A DNA stretch of 64,000 bases, taken from positions 3,224,001-3,288,000 of the forward strand of contig OZ252216.1 of assembly GCA_965248915.1 (NCBI GenBank), written 5' to 3'. Each line of letters begins with the position of its first letter. Position 1 is the stretch's first letter. Origin of the DNA: CBDFLA01 sp965248915 (lineage in GTDB: Bacteria > Pseudomonadota > Alphaproteobacteria > M2410). The translations under genes were made by a program, and so were the position numbers. Shown piece by piece: positions 1 through 8,906 of this stretch. Under the pieces are notes generated by a model that saw only the letters and a program-made list of their open reading frames with translations, did not search any database and was not told where the DNA came from.

Positions 1-141
1 ACAGTGATCGTTCGCAAGGTCGGCGAAGAAGAAATTGTCTATCGCATTCGATTGGATGATCTCCTGCGCAATGGCGATGTTGGAGCTAATGTTGATTTAC
101 TTCCGGGCGATGTATTGATCATTCCGGAGGCGCGTTTCTAA
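1..141 (+). CDS. Polysaccharide export outer-membrane protein (Wza-like), C-terminal fragment
   Basis: The window opens inside this gene; 46 codons remain before the TAA stop. The tail ends with the sequence LLPGDVLIIPEARF, the pattern that closes the SLBB region of Wza/BexD-type export proteins, including those of exosortase A loci. The protein would be the outer-membrane export channel for the polysaccharide. The Wzz-like and BY-kinase genes follow directly, which is the usual order. The N-terminus lies outside the window, so signal peptide and export domain cannot be checked. Confidence 0.75.
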   Translation, partial: TVIVRKVGEEEIVYRIRLDDLLRNGDVGANVDLLPGDVLIIPEARF

Positions 142-201
142 CGCTACATGACTCATGTGGCGGAGTTGGGTGTTGAGTGAGGGTAGAAGGTAAGCTTAAG
201 A

Positions 202-1797
202 ATGCATGACGCATTTCTAGAAATCCGTGCGCAAATCTACAAGGCATGGCGGTGGCGTTGGTTGGGCGTTCCGGTGTGTTGGGCTGTGGCACTCATTGGG
301 ACGCTTTATGTAATCATGCTGCCGGACGTATACAAGTCGTCCGGCGCTGTTCGAGTTGACATAGATTCCGCTTTGACGCCCCTGATGAAGGGGATCACCG
401 TTGGTCAAAATGCTCAGCGCCAAGTGACAGTTTTGCAGCAGACTCTACTTAGCGGACCAAACTTAATGCAAGTTGCCCGCACGGTCGATCTTGATGTGGC
501 CAATGAAGGAGATGCCGCGCAGCAAAGTATGATCGCCGCCTTGCGCAATCGTATTAAGATGCGCGCGAGAAATGCCAACATCATTGAAGTCAGCTACCAC
601 GACGAGAACCCGGTTCGGTCCAGGGATGTTGTGCAGGCCCTTCTCACCGTCTTCATTGAAAGCAATCTGGGTGAAACTCGCGATGACATGGTGAAGGCGG
701 AGACATTCTTGAATACCCAGATTGCAGAATATGAAGCTCAGCTAAAAGCTGCAGAAGAGCGATTGGCTCAATTCCAAGCCAAGAACATGATGATTCTGTC
801 TGGCAATGGAACTTACGGCCAGCGATATCAGCAAGCCATCCGGAAAGTTGAGCAACTGCAATACGACATCGAGGAAGCAGAGGTCGCGCGTAGCGAACTC
901 ATTGCCCAACTGGCAAAAACACCTGAGTATCAATACGTTGAGAACACTGCGGATTCGATCGTGAAAGGTAAGGCGCAAACCTCGACGCTGGGCCAAATAC
1001 GCACCTTGAAGCAACAGCTTGCCACGCTACTTGTTGATTTCACCGAAGAACATCCAGATGTCGTCGGCATCAAGAAACGGCTGGATATTTTGGCGGAACG
1101 TTACAAGAAAGAACAATCCGGCGAAGAGCCAATATCTGAGGAAGATATTTTGGTCGGCACCAAGATTCCGAACCCGCTTCACGAGCAATTGACGTTGCGT
1201 CGGGTGACGGCAAATGAAGACATTGCCCGTCTCACGCGCCGATTGCAGCAGGCGGAAAAAGATCTGGAGTCGATGAAGAAGTTCGCAGCGATTGCCCCAA
1301 CCATTCAAGCCGAAATGGCCTCTCTCGATCGCGACTACGCGACGATCAAGAAGAAATATGAGACCCTGCTGGACCGTCGTGAATCTGCCAGGCTGTCTCG
1401 AGCGCTCGAGGCCTCGACCGATCCAGTGCAATTTAGAGCATTCGAACCGCCAAGCGTCCCGGCTTTGCCAAGTGGGCCTCCAAGGTTAATTTTCCTTGCC
1501 ATTGTTTTGGTGATGGCTTTTGGCGCTGGCGGGGGTATTTCATTCTTGCGCGGCCAACTTGAAGACACATTCTCGGTGCCGTCCAAATTGAGTGAGGCGT
1601 TTCAGATGCCTGTCATCGGCAGCGTCAGCAAGATCACCGATTTGGGGACAAAGGCGCGGGGCTTGTTTGACCACATGAGTTTCATTGTGGCGGTTTCGGC
1701 GCCGGTTTTGATTATAGCGATGACGGCTTTGCTTCTACCGCGGTTGGGCAGTATTCGTACCATGTTGAGCGAAACAGTATTGGGTAGCTTTATTTAG
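202..1797 (+). CDS. XrtA-system polysaccharide chain-length determinant (Wzz/PCP family)
   Basis: This 531-residue protein has the PCP layout. A membrane span lies at about residues 19-40, followed by a long periplasmic region rich in predicted coiled coil (about 165-260 and 335-400). Further hydrophobic spans lie near residues 430-448 and 490-515, with a Pro-rich stretch (PPSVPALPSGPP) just before the first of these. Such proteins set chain length together with the BY-kinase encoded directly downstream. The arrangement matches the chain-length family restricted to exosortase A loci (TIGR03007). The next gene starts within a few bases of the stop, so the two are probably co-translated. Confidence 0.88.
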   Translation: MHDAFLEIRAQIYKAWRWRWLGVPVCWAVALIGTLYVIMLPDVYKSSGAVRVDIDSALTPLMKGITVGQNAQRQVTVLQQTLLSGPNLMQVARTVDLDVANEGDAAQQSMIAALRNRIKMRARNANIIEVSYHDENPVRSRDVVQALLTVFIESNLGETRDDMVKAETFLNTQIAEYEAQLKAAEERLAQFQAKNMMILSGNGTYGQRYQQAIRKVEQLQYDIEEAEVARSELIAQLAKTPEYQYVENTADSIVKGKAQTSTLGQIRTLKQQLATLLVDFTEEHPDVVGIKKRLDILAERYKKEQSGEEPISEEDILVGTKIPNPLHEQLTLRRVTANEDIARLTRRLQQAEKDLESMKKFAAIAPTIQAEMASLDRDYATIKKKYETLLDRRESARLSRALEASTDPVQFRAFEPPSVPALPSGPPRLIFLAIVLVMAFGAGGGISFLRGQLEDTFSVPSKLSEAFQMPVIGSVSKITDLGTKARGLFDHMSFIVAVSAPVLIIAMTALLLPRLGSIRTMLSETVLGSFI

Positions 1798-1807
1798 TGT
1801 GGGGGCC

Positions 1808-2773
1808 ATGTCAAAAGACTCGAAAAAAACGCTAGCCGAAAGGTTCGCTGAAAGGTCAGGTGAAAGCGGCTTCGGCGCTACAGAGCAAGTTGATGACAGG
1901 CCGTTGGCGGAGCGGGCTGTGGAGTCCTCAGGGCGCCGATGGTTTGCAGGCCGCCAAAGCCGTCGCGAGATTGCAGAGGACCAATCGACCGCTTCCTATT
2001 CGAATTCATCGAAATCGAGAAACTACGCAGAGATCGATATCAAAGGACTAGAAAAGCGTGGATTTGTTACGCCGACCCTCGGAAGAAGCAAAATCGTCGA
2101 AGAATATCGGGGGATTAAGCGACCTCTCTTGAAGCGTGCTTTCGAGGAAGCCGAAGGTCCCGGTATTTCTCGCAACCATGTCATCATGGTCACAAGCTCA
2201 AAACCCAATGAGGGCAAGACCTTCACGGCAACAAATCTGGCCATGAGCATCGCGTCTGAGCGTGGCCTCAATGTTCTTCTTGTTGACGCCGATGTGATCA
2301 AACGCGACCTCCCTTCGCAACTCGGATTCTATGCAGAATATGGGTTTCTGGACGTCTTGGAGGACGCGAGTTTGACATTGCCGGATGTTATGGTCCGGAC
2401 CAACATTCCAAATTTGACTGTTCTGCCGTCCGGGCAACATGCCGCTCATGCCACAGAATTGCTGGCCAGTCCGGGGATGAAGTCGTTGATGAGCGATTTG
2501 GCAACCCGGTACAGTGATAGGGTGATCATTATTGATTCGCCGCCTGTGTTGTTGAGCAGTGAAACCGGTGTTCTCGCGTCACTCGTCGGGCAAATTGTAG
2601 TGGTCGTTGAGGCCGAAAAAACCTCTCGAAGAGACCTTGAGCAATCGATTTCCCTGCTGGAAGCTGGCGGCACAATCAATCTTGTCATGAACAAGGTCAC
2701 CGACCGGAAATCAAGCGAACGTTATGGGGCCTACTATTATTATTACAAACCGGAAAAACGCAATGGCAGATAA
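1808..2773 (+). CDS. XrtA-associated BY-type tyrosine kinase
   Basis: Cytoplasmic partner of the chain-length protein. The ATPase domain shows a Walker A motif (SSKPNEGKT), a Walker A-prime region (LLVDADVIKRDLPSQLG) and a Walker B-like strand (RVIIIDSPP). The C-terminus carries a run of five tyrosines (YGAYYYYYKPEK), the usual autophosphorylation cluster of bacterial tyrosine kinases. The N-terminal 100 residues are polar and probably disordered. I prefer the ATG at 1808; a GTG at 1799 is in frame and only three codons longer. The 3' end overlaps the start of the next gene by 11 bases. About 321 residues, typical for the exosortase-linked kinases (TIGR03018). Confidence 0.88.
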   Translation: MSKDSKKTLAERFAERSGESGFGATEQVDDRPLAERAVESSGRRWFAGRQSRREIAEDQSTASYSNSSKSRNYAEIDIKGLEKRGFVTPTLGRSKIVEEYRGIKRPLLKRAFEEAEGPGISRNHVIMVTSSKPNEGKTFTATNLAMSIASERGLNVLLVDADVIKRDLPSQLGFYAEYGFLDVLEDASLTLPDVMVRTNIPNLTVLPSGQHAAHATELLASPGMKSLMSDLATRYSDRVIIIDSPPVLLSSETGVLASLVGQIVVVVEAEKTSRRDLEQSISLLEAGGTINLVMNKVTDRKSSERYGAYYYYYKPEKRNGR

Positions 2774-4238
2774 AAGGCAAACCGCCCACAAAAGAACACT
2801 CCTGTACGGCATATGCAGACAGTCTTTGACCCGGGGAGTGGCGGTAGCAGGTGTTGCTTTGGCCCTAACGGCGGCGCCAAAAGTGGCCCATGCCAAATGG
2901 ACGATCACGCCGTCCGCATCCTTACAAGGCGTCTACACAGACAATGCTAGACTTGTCGCGACCGGTGAAGAAGGTGATTATTTATTGACGGCCGCAGGAA
3001 CCATCAATGTTCTCGGTGAGTTGCCGCGCTTGGAGTCCTATATAGACTACACCCTTTCGTATGATCAATACGGAGACGTCGGTGTCCTCAGCGGCGAGCG
3101 ACATGATCTCACTATGCGCAACAAAGCATCGATCATAAGCGAAGTTCTGTACTTCAATGTTAATGGTAACGTACGTGAACGGCAAACCCTTGGAACCACC
3201 GTGACGCCCACAGCTTCACGCACTTTTCGAGGCCCTCAAGCGCGCATAACATCGATCAATGTAGGGCCCGAAATCAAAACGATGATAGGCAACTCCGTCG
3301 CGCTCAATGCCGACTTCCAATACTCTCACGTCAGTTACAACGACACCAGCGTTGGAACAAACGCCATCGCCCGAACGGATGATCAGATTGTCAGGGGTAA
3401 TTTCAACGCCAACAATTTGACGGCGGCAAATACACTTGGCTGGTCACTAAGTGGTGGTGCCTGGCAAGACGATATTGATCGCCAGAATTTTGACGTACTA
3501 GGAACGATCAACTATTTGATCACACCATACATGATGGCAATCGCACGCGCCGGGTATGATGTTGCTGATACCGACGGTGACGGCGTAAACGACATTGAGA
3601 CAGACCACTGGCGTCTGGGGTTTGAATATCGCCCTTCGAGTAGAACATCGATGCGGTTTGAAGCGGGTCAGCGTTTTGATTCATCTTCATATGATGCTGA
3701 GATTAATCACGTCCTTGGTCGGTCCATCACGTTGCGTGGTACATATTCTCATGTCCTGCAAACCGATCAGCTCGGTTTTGCCACAGATTCAAACGCGGTA
3801 TTGTTTGATGATTTGGGAAATGAAATTCCTGCCATAGACATCATACAAAACATTAACAACACAGCTTATGTTGCTAAGACAGGTCGGTTGAGCATAAGCG
3901 GTGAAACCGGACAAATGAGCTACTTCGCTAAGGTCTATTACCGGGAGAGAGAATTTCAAAACATCCCCGGTGAGGATTCAGTTGTTGGCGGAGGAGTGAA
4001 AATCTCCCGCAATTTTGGCAGCCAGTTCTATGGCACATTTTCTGCATCGATGAGTTCTGATGACCGACCCATTCCAGCCCAAGAAGTAGATCGTGTACGT
4101 GCAGGTCTCGGTGTTGGGTACAGGCTCAGTGGAACCGCAAATGCGGAGCTTACTGTGGCAACACAGAAGAATGAGTTTGGAACCGGTGCCGAAGTTAGCG
4201 AGACAAGCGTGAGTTTTTCGATTACGAAATCCTGGTAG
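2763..4238 (+). CDS. XrtA-system outer-membrane beta-barrel protein
   Basis: About 491 residues from the ATG at 2763, which overlaps the kinase stop and follows GGAAAA. An upstream in-frame ATG at 2724 would read through the kinase gene and is less likely. A Sec signal peptide ends near ALALTAAPKVAHA, followed by alternating strands with many aromatic residues, and the protein ends in a strand (VSFSITKSW) with a terminal Trp as outer-membrane barrels often do. Position between BY-kinase and ExeA-like ATPase matches the exosortase-associated barrel family TIGR03016. It probably works in export or anchoring of the polysaccharide; the precise role is not known to me. Confidence 0.8.
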   Translation: MADKRQTAHKRTLLYGICRQSLTRGVAVAGVALALTAAPKVAHAKWTITPSASLQGVYTDNARLVATGEEGDYLLTAAGTINVLGELPRLESYIDYTLSYDQYGDVGVLSGERHDLTMRNKASIISEVLYFNVNGNVRERQTLGTTVTPTASRTFRGPQARITSINVGPEIKTMIGNSVALNADFQYSHVSYNDTSVGTNAIARTDDQIVRGNFNANNLTAANTLGWSLSGGAWQDDIDRQNFDVLGTINYLITPYMMAIARAGYDVADTDGDGVNDIETDHWRLGFEYRPSSRTSMRFEAGQRFDSSSYDAEINHVLGRSITLRGTYSHVLQTDQLGFATDSNAVLFDDLGNEIPAIDIIQNINNTAYVAKTGRLSISGETGQMSYFAKVYYREREFQNIPGEDSVVGGGVKISRNFGSQFYGTFSASMSSDDRPIPAQEVDRVRAGLGVGYRLSGTANAELTVATQKNEFGTGAEVSETSVSFSITKSW

Positions 4239-4247
4239 ATCAAACCC

Positions 4248-5435
4248 ATGTATGAGCAGTATTTCAAGTTTGATGGACTACCGTTTCGGCTTTCACCGGA
4301 CCATCGTTTCTTCTTTTTAAGTTCCGTTCACAAACGCGCCATAGCGCATTTGAAGTTTGGTCTTGATCAAGGCGAAGGTTTTATCTTGGTCACCGGTGAA
4401 GTGGGTTCCGGTAAGACGACCATTGTCGAACACCTTCTCTCAACCCTTGACAATCGCAGATACGTCGCCGCAAATATCGTGACCACCAATCTTGATCAAG
4501 AGAATATGGTGCGCATGGTGGCTTCGGCCTTTGGTCTGGCCCAGGAAGGGTTGAACAAAACGACGGTCTTCCGCAACATTGAACGCTTTATTGCTGACTC
4601 AAATCGTCAAGGACGCCGCTGTCTCCTCTTTGTCGATGAGGCGCAGAACCTTTCCGTCGCCGCACTAGAAGAACTACGGATGCTGTCCAATCTACTGGTC
4701 AACGGTAAACCCGCCCTTCAGAGTTTCCTGCTGGGCCAACCGCAGTTCCGCAAGACCTTGGCCCGGCCAGAGCTGGCCCAATTACGTCAGCGTGTCATCG
4801 CATCCTATCACCTTGGCCCGCTCTCAGCCCAGGAGACCGTTGAATACATTTGCCACCGTTTGCAATTGGTCGGGTGGCAAAATGACCCTGAAATTCAGAA
4901 ACAAGCATTTGAGGAAGTTTATCGAATATCCGGAGGAATACCGCGCCAGATCAACACATTGTTCACCCGGATTCTGCTTTTCGCAAGTCTCGAGGAGACC
5001 CATCAAGTTACCGCTGCGATGGTTAAAGCGGTAGCATCGGAGCTGGCCGACGAGCTGGAGCAAGTACTCGATTTCGAGGAAACGCCAAAGCGCTCAAGAA
5101 GAGCTGCCAAACGACAGGAGTCGCTTAGTGAGGTGGATGTTCCTGAGATAGCCGGCGAAATGCAGGACAACAACGAAGAGTTCCAACTGAATCAGGCCGC
5201 CTTCGCAGATGATGATATCAACATTCCTATGCCGCACGATGACAGCCCGCGCCAGAAAAGTCGCAAGCGCATAAAAGAAGCAAGACCTGTGATGGCCGAA
5301 GAAGAACCAGATGTCATCGATTTGACGATCCGTAGAAAGATGGACGAGCCGCTCAGTCAGGAAGATGAAAATCGCCTAATGAGGCGCGCGCTGCACATGG
5401 TGATTGACTATCTCGGTGGTCGACACCGCGCTTAA
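4248..5435 (+). CDS. XrtA-associated ATPase (ExeA/GspA-like AAA)
   Basis: A 395-residue ATPase. Residues 1-20 have the characteristic ExeA-like opening (MYEQYFKFDGLPF). Walker A is GEVGSGKTT at about residues 50-58 and Walker B is LLFVDEAQN at about 126-134. The region after about residue 270 is acidic, low in complexity and without a recognisable domain, unlike ExeA proteins that carry a peptidoglycan-binding domain. Exosortase loci carry a dedicated form of this ATPase (TIGR03015), thought to support envelope export. The end of this gene overlaps a TTG-initiated extension of the deacetylase frame; the likely deacetylase start lies 40 bases downstream of this stop. Confidence 0.85.
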   Translation: MYEQYFKFDGLPFRLSPDHRFFFLSSVHKRAIAHLKFGLDQGEGFILVTGEVGSGKTTIVEHLLSTLDNRRYVAANIVTTNLDQENMVRMVASAFGLAQEGLNKTTVFRNIERFIADSNRQGRRCLLFVDEAQNLSVAALEELRMLSNLLVNGKPALQSFLLGQPQFRKTLARPELAQLRQRVIASYHLGPLSAQETVEYICHRLQLVGWQNDPEIQKQAFEEVYRISGGIPRQINTLFTRILLFASLEETHQVTAAMVKAVASELADELEQVLDFEETPKRSRRAAKRQESLSEVDVPEIAGEMQDNNEEFQLNQAAFADDDINIPMPHDDSPRQKSRKRIKEARPVMAEEEPDVIDLTIRRKMDEPLSQEDENRLMRRALHMVIDYLGGRHRA

Positions 5436-5475
5436 CAATGCCTCTGCACCCCTCTGCGCAAGGACGGATCCACCA

Positions 5476-6384
5476 ATGAAGACGAATGCACTAAATTCCA
5501 CCGCGATTCCTGCGAGGGTCCGCTTGGATCCGGAAAACGGACAGCCGATCAATGCCATGACCGTCGATGTCGAAGACTACTTTCAAGTTGAAGCCTTCGC
5601 AGGCCGGATTGATCGATCTGAGTGGGATCATCAAAGCTTGAGGGTGGATCGCTCAACGGAGCGCGTGCTCGATCTTTTTGGCCGCCACAATGTCAAGGCC
5701 ACGTTCTTTACACTGGGGTGGGTGGCCGAGAGATTTCCATCTTTGATTCAACGCATTGTCGGCGAAGGCCATGAGTTGGCAGCACACGGGTATGAACACC
5801 GGCGCATCTTCGAACAATCCCCCGAGCTCTTTCGCGACGATGTGCGTCGAACCAAGAGGGTTCTAGAAGACTTGTCAGGATCAAAGGTAAATGGATACCG
5901 CGCGGCAACTTTTTCCATGAGTCGGGAATGTTTGTGGGCCTATGACATCCTCTCCGAAGAGGGGTATTCCTACTCAACCAGCATCTACCCCATTCGACAT
6001 GATCTTTACGGCATGCCGGACGCCCCTCGGTTTTCTTTTTGGCCGGGAAAGCAGGGGGGGATAGAGGAATATCCCATGACGACCGTTGAAATCGGCAAAT
6101 CCGTATTCCCAGGCGGTGGTGGAGGCTATTTCCGCCTTTTGCCTTACGCCTTGTCTCGTGCCGCCATTTCTCGAACCAACCGGCGCGAGAAGCGGCCTTT
6201 CATGTTTTACTTCCATCCTTGGGAGGTTGACCCAGGCCAACCGAAGATACCTGACCTCAGTTGGAAGTCGCGATTTCGCCATTATACGGGCCTTAAGCAT
6301 ATGGAGCGTAAGCTTGAGCGGGTAATTTCAGAGTTTAACTGGGACCGGGTCGACCGCACCTTCAGCTCGGATGTCGACACTTAA
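5476..6384 (+). CDS. XrtA-system polysaccharide deacetylase
   Basis: NodB-type carbohydrate esterase (CE4). The signature MTVDVEDYFQVEAF marks the first metal-site strand; further family motifs are the HELAAHGYEH histidine motif and the GYRAATFSM strand. The protein has no evident signal peptide, as is usual for the exosortase-locus form (TIGR03006). I chose the ATG at 5476, preceded by AGGA; an in-frame TTG at 5404 would extend into the ATPase gene, and an ATG at 5557 lies directly at the domain start. About 302 residues. It would remove acetyl groups from N-acetylated sugars of the exopolysaccharide. Confidence 0.87.
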   Translation: MKTNALNSTAIPARVRLDPENGQPINAMTVDVEDYFQVEAFAGRIDRSEWDHQSLRVDRSTERVLDLFGRHNVKATFFTLGWVAERFPSLIQRIVGEGHELAAHGYEHRRIFEQSPELFRDDVRRTKRVLEDLSGSKVNGYRAATFSMSRECLWAYDILSEEGYSYSTSIYPIRHDLYGMPDAPRFSFWPGKQGGIEEYPMTTVEIGKSVFPGGGGGYFRLLPYALSRAAISRTNRREKRPFMFYFHPWEVDPGQPKIPDLSWKSRFRHYTGLKHMERKLERVISEFNWDRVDRTFSSDVDT

Positions 6385-6410
6385 GAAGAGACAAAAGTCA
6401 GAAGATCCAT

Positions 6411-7451
6411 ATGACGCTATCGGTTGATGAATTAGGGTCGAATCCGGAGGACGTTGCTGCTTGGGACGCTTTTGTCGCGTCAAGTTCGGAAGCGACATTT
6501 TTCCACCGCGCTGGCTGGAAAGAAGTTGTGGAGAATGCCTTCGGCCATTCGACCCATTATCTCCTTGCCCGTCGCGCATCAAAGATTTGCGGTGTCCTTC
6601 CTCTCGTACATGCCAAGAGCCGATTGTTTGGGAACGCTCTCATTTCAAATGGATTTTGCGTTGCAGGAGGTCCAGCAGCCATTGACGAGGAAAGCCATGA
6701 GGCCCTTGATAGAGCCGCTCTCGACCTACTAGAGCAAACCGGTGCCTCTTACCTAGAGTATCGCGCGCCCGCGAGAGCGCACGAAAATTGGTCCCGCAAG
6801 GATGACCTATACGTGAACTTCTCCCGATCCATTGCTGTAGATGAAGATGAGAATCTAAAACAGATTCCCCGAAAGCAGCGTGCTGTCGTTCGCAAGGCGC
6901 TCAAGAATGATGGCCTGTCGTATCGTCTGGACACAAGATTATCAGAGTTTTATCGTCTTTATGCGGAGAGTGTTCGAAACTTAGGGACACCGGTCTTTGG
7001 AAAGAAGTATTTTGCAGAGCTAATGCGCGTCTTTGGGTCAGATTGTGAAATACTCACCGTCTTGCATGACGGATTGCCTGTCTCAAGTGTTATGTCATTC
7101 TACTTTGGTGATCAGGTCCTGCCTTACTACACTGGCAGTCGTGTCGAGGCGCGGCGCTTAGGCGCGAACGATCTCATGTACTGGCATGTCATGCGGCATG
7201 GGTTGTCGCGCGGTGCCCGCGTGTTTGACTTTGGTCGAAGCAAACAAGGAACCGGGCCATATGCTTTCAAAAAGAACTGGGGATTTGAGCCTGAGCCCAT
7301 CAGTCACGAGTATTATATAGCGAATGGGGGAGAGGTTCCGAACGTCAACCCAACAAACCCCAAATATCAACTAATGGTTTCTGCGTGGCGGCGTTTACCG
7401 CTGCCGATTGCTAACTTTGTCGGCCCTCACATCGTCAAGAATATTGCATGA
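6411..7451 (+). CDS. FemAB-like XrtA-associated N-acyltransferase-family protein
   Basis: A 346-residue protein of the FemAB/GNAT-like group found in exosortase loci (TIGR03019). Supporting patterns include FFHRAGWKEVVENAFGH near the N-terminus, the PRKQRAVVRKAL segment near residue 145, and the late motif FDFGRSKQGTGPYAFKKNWG, typical of this family. It may transfer an aminoacyl or acyl group to the glycan or a precursor, but the substrate is not established. It is the last gene of this plus-strand run; the next gene is convergent, 28 bases beyond the stop, with no clear terminator between them. Confidence 0.82.
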   Translation: MTLSVDELGSNPEDVAAWDAFVASSSEATFFHRAGWKEVVENAFGHSTHYLLARRASKICGVLPLVHAKSRLFGNALISNGFCVAGGPAAIDEESHEALDRAALDLLEQTGASYLEYRAPARAHENWSRKDDLYVNFSRSIAVDEDENLKQIPRKQRAVVRKALKNDGLSYRLDTRLSEFYRLYAESVRNLGTPVFGKKYFAELMRVFGSDCEILTVLHDGLPVSSVMSFYFGDQVLPYYTGSRVEARRLGANDLMYWHVMRHGLSRGARVFDFGRSKQGTGPYAFKKNWGFEPEPISHEYYIANGGEVPNVNPTNPKYQLMVSAWRRLPLPIANFVGPHIVKNIA

Positions 7452-7479
7452 GGAATCGTTTGAGGGTTTGGCATTTCGT

Positions 7480-8691
7480 TCAATTTGGCGGAAGCCATTG
7501 GTCAAAGCCACTCATGCGTGCCTCCCACCCGTAGGTTTGCACCAGGTGTTTGCGAGCTTCTCTACCAATTTCGGGTGCTCCACCCTTCTCAATGACGGCA
7601 ACAACTTCAGCGGCAATCGCCTCCGCCGTATCGGCCACCAAGACATGATGTCCGGGCGTTGCAACGATCCCTTCCAGACCTTGATTGGTGGTCACGACGG
7701 TCTTGCCAAGGGCCATACCCTCTAGCACCTTGTTTTGAATACCGCGTGCGATTCGCAATGGGGCAACGACGACATCGGCGCCCAAAATGTAAGGGCGAAT
7801 GTCGTCGACGCGTCCCGTGACTTCAATGCCATCCGACGTCCCGAGCCGCTGGACTTCCGTATTTGGTGCGGCGCCAGCGATGGTAAATTGAGCGGTTTCG
7901 AATGTGCGTTTGACGAGAGGGAAGATCTCATTGGCGAACCAAACGGCTGCGTCAACATTGGGCCAATAGTCCATGCGCCCCGTAAAAACGATCGACGGTG
8001 CATCAGGCTTAACCGAGCTGATGGCCGTTTCTGTCACGGCATCAGGAGAGAAGTATTCCGCGTCAATGCCATTGGAGACCACATGTGTTTTTGCCGCCAG
8101 TTCCGGCGCCAGTGAACGAAACAACTGAGCTTCGGGTTCTGACACGAATGTGCAAGCTGTGGCCCAGCTTCCAATGTTGCGATCAAATTCTAGAAGTGTG
8201 CGTGCTTCGCGTGCAAACAAAGCCTTCATGGGCTGCCATTTGCTCCTGGCATATTGCGCCCATTTATCTGAGTCGACATCGACGTAGTCAAGAATGACGG
8301 TTTGGGGGCGGTTTGGGTCCTCGGCGATGTACTGCCCCATGACCGACGAGAACACGAAGGCGACATTAGGTTTTTGGGCTGCGAGGAGGTTCTTGGTCCA
8401 AGTTTGCAATTTGTCGTTTTGGAAGTAGATCTGGCTCATTGGCGCGCCGGACAGAAGAGCGCGTGATGATTTGAGCCTCGCTTGCAATGGAGAAAGCTCA
8501 GCGGCGAAAATCTCCGTACAATAGGGCTCCAGAGCTTTGATATGATCCCAGTCTTCCTTTTCATCTATGAGGCAGCCAAGATAGACCTGCCCCAGGCGAG
8601 ACAAGTGCTTCAAAACCCGATAGGAGCGAATTTTGTCACCCTTGTCCGGCGGAAAAGGCAGACGTTGGCTCAGGAATAGAAAGTCCGTCAT
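7480..8691 (-). CDS. XrtA/EpsH1-associated sugar transferase, stp1 type (GT4)
   Basis: A 403-residue GT-B fold glycosyltransferase. The N-terminus FLSQRLPFPPDKGDKIRSY is characteristic of the stp1 family tied to exosortase loci (TIGR03087). The donor-binding half includes the segments VFTGRMDYWPNVDA and VVAPLRIARGIQNKVLEGMA. It is expected to add a sugar to the lipid-linked repeat unit at the cytoplasmic face of the membrane. It is transcribed against its neighbours, convergent with the FemAB-like gene and divergent from xrtA, so it has its own promoter. The 215 bases between it and xrtA contain no gene that I recognise. Confidence 0.88.
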   Translation of the reverse strand: MTDFLFLSQRLPFPPDKGDKIRSYRVLKHLSRLGQVYLGCLIDEKEDWDHIKALEPYCTEIFAAELSPLQARLKSSRALLSGAPMSQIYFQNDKLQTWTKNLLAAQKPNVAFVFSSVMGQYIAEDPNRPQTVILDYVDVDSDKWAQYARSKWQPMKALFAREARTLLEFDRNIGSWATACTFVSEPEAQLFRSLAPELAAKTHVVSNGIDAEYFSPDAVTETAISSVKPDAPSIVFTGRMDYWPNVDAAVWFANEIFPLVKRTFETAQFTIAGAAPNTEVQRLGTSDGIEVTGRVDDIRPYILGADVVVAPLRIARGIQNKVLEGMALGKTVVTTNQGLEGIVATPGHHVLVADTAEAIAAEVVAVIEKGGAPEIGREARKHLVQTYGWEARMSGFDQWLPPN

Positions 8692-8906
8692 AGATGCGTG
8701 TCCTATAGACAGCGAGATTTGGTGATGAGAGTGCTGATCAAGAGACGTTTGAATGGAGTGTGTTAAGGATTGATCAATATTGTATTAGTCGATTTCGGAG
8801 TAACATAAAACATTGTTGGAGGGCATGGCCCGATACCGCCGCGATTCCATATCTTACAACCCCAGAATTAGATGGGGTGTCTTGCCAGAACCGCTTTTGA
8901 GTTGGA

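Noticed and set aside
5404..5475. TTG start of the deacetylase inside the ATPase gene
   Set aside because: The ATG at 5476 has an AGGA site, and the family domain begins later, so the extra 24 residues are not needed.
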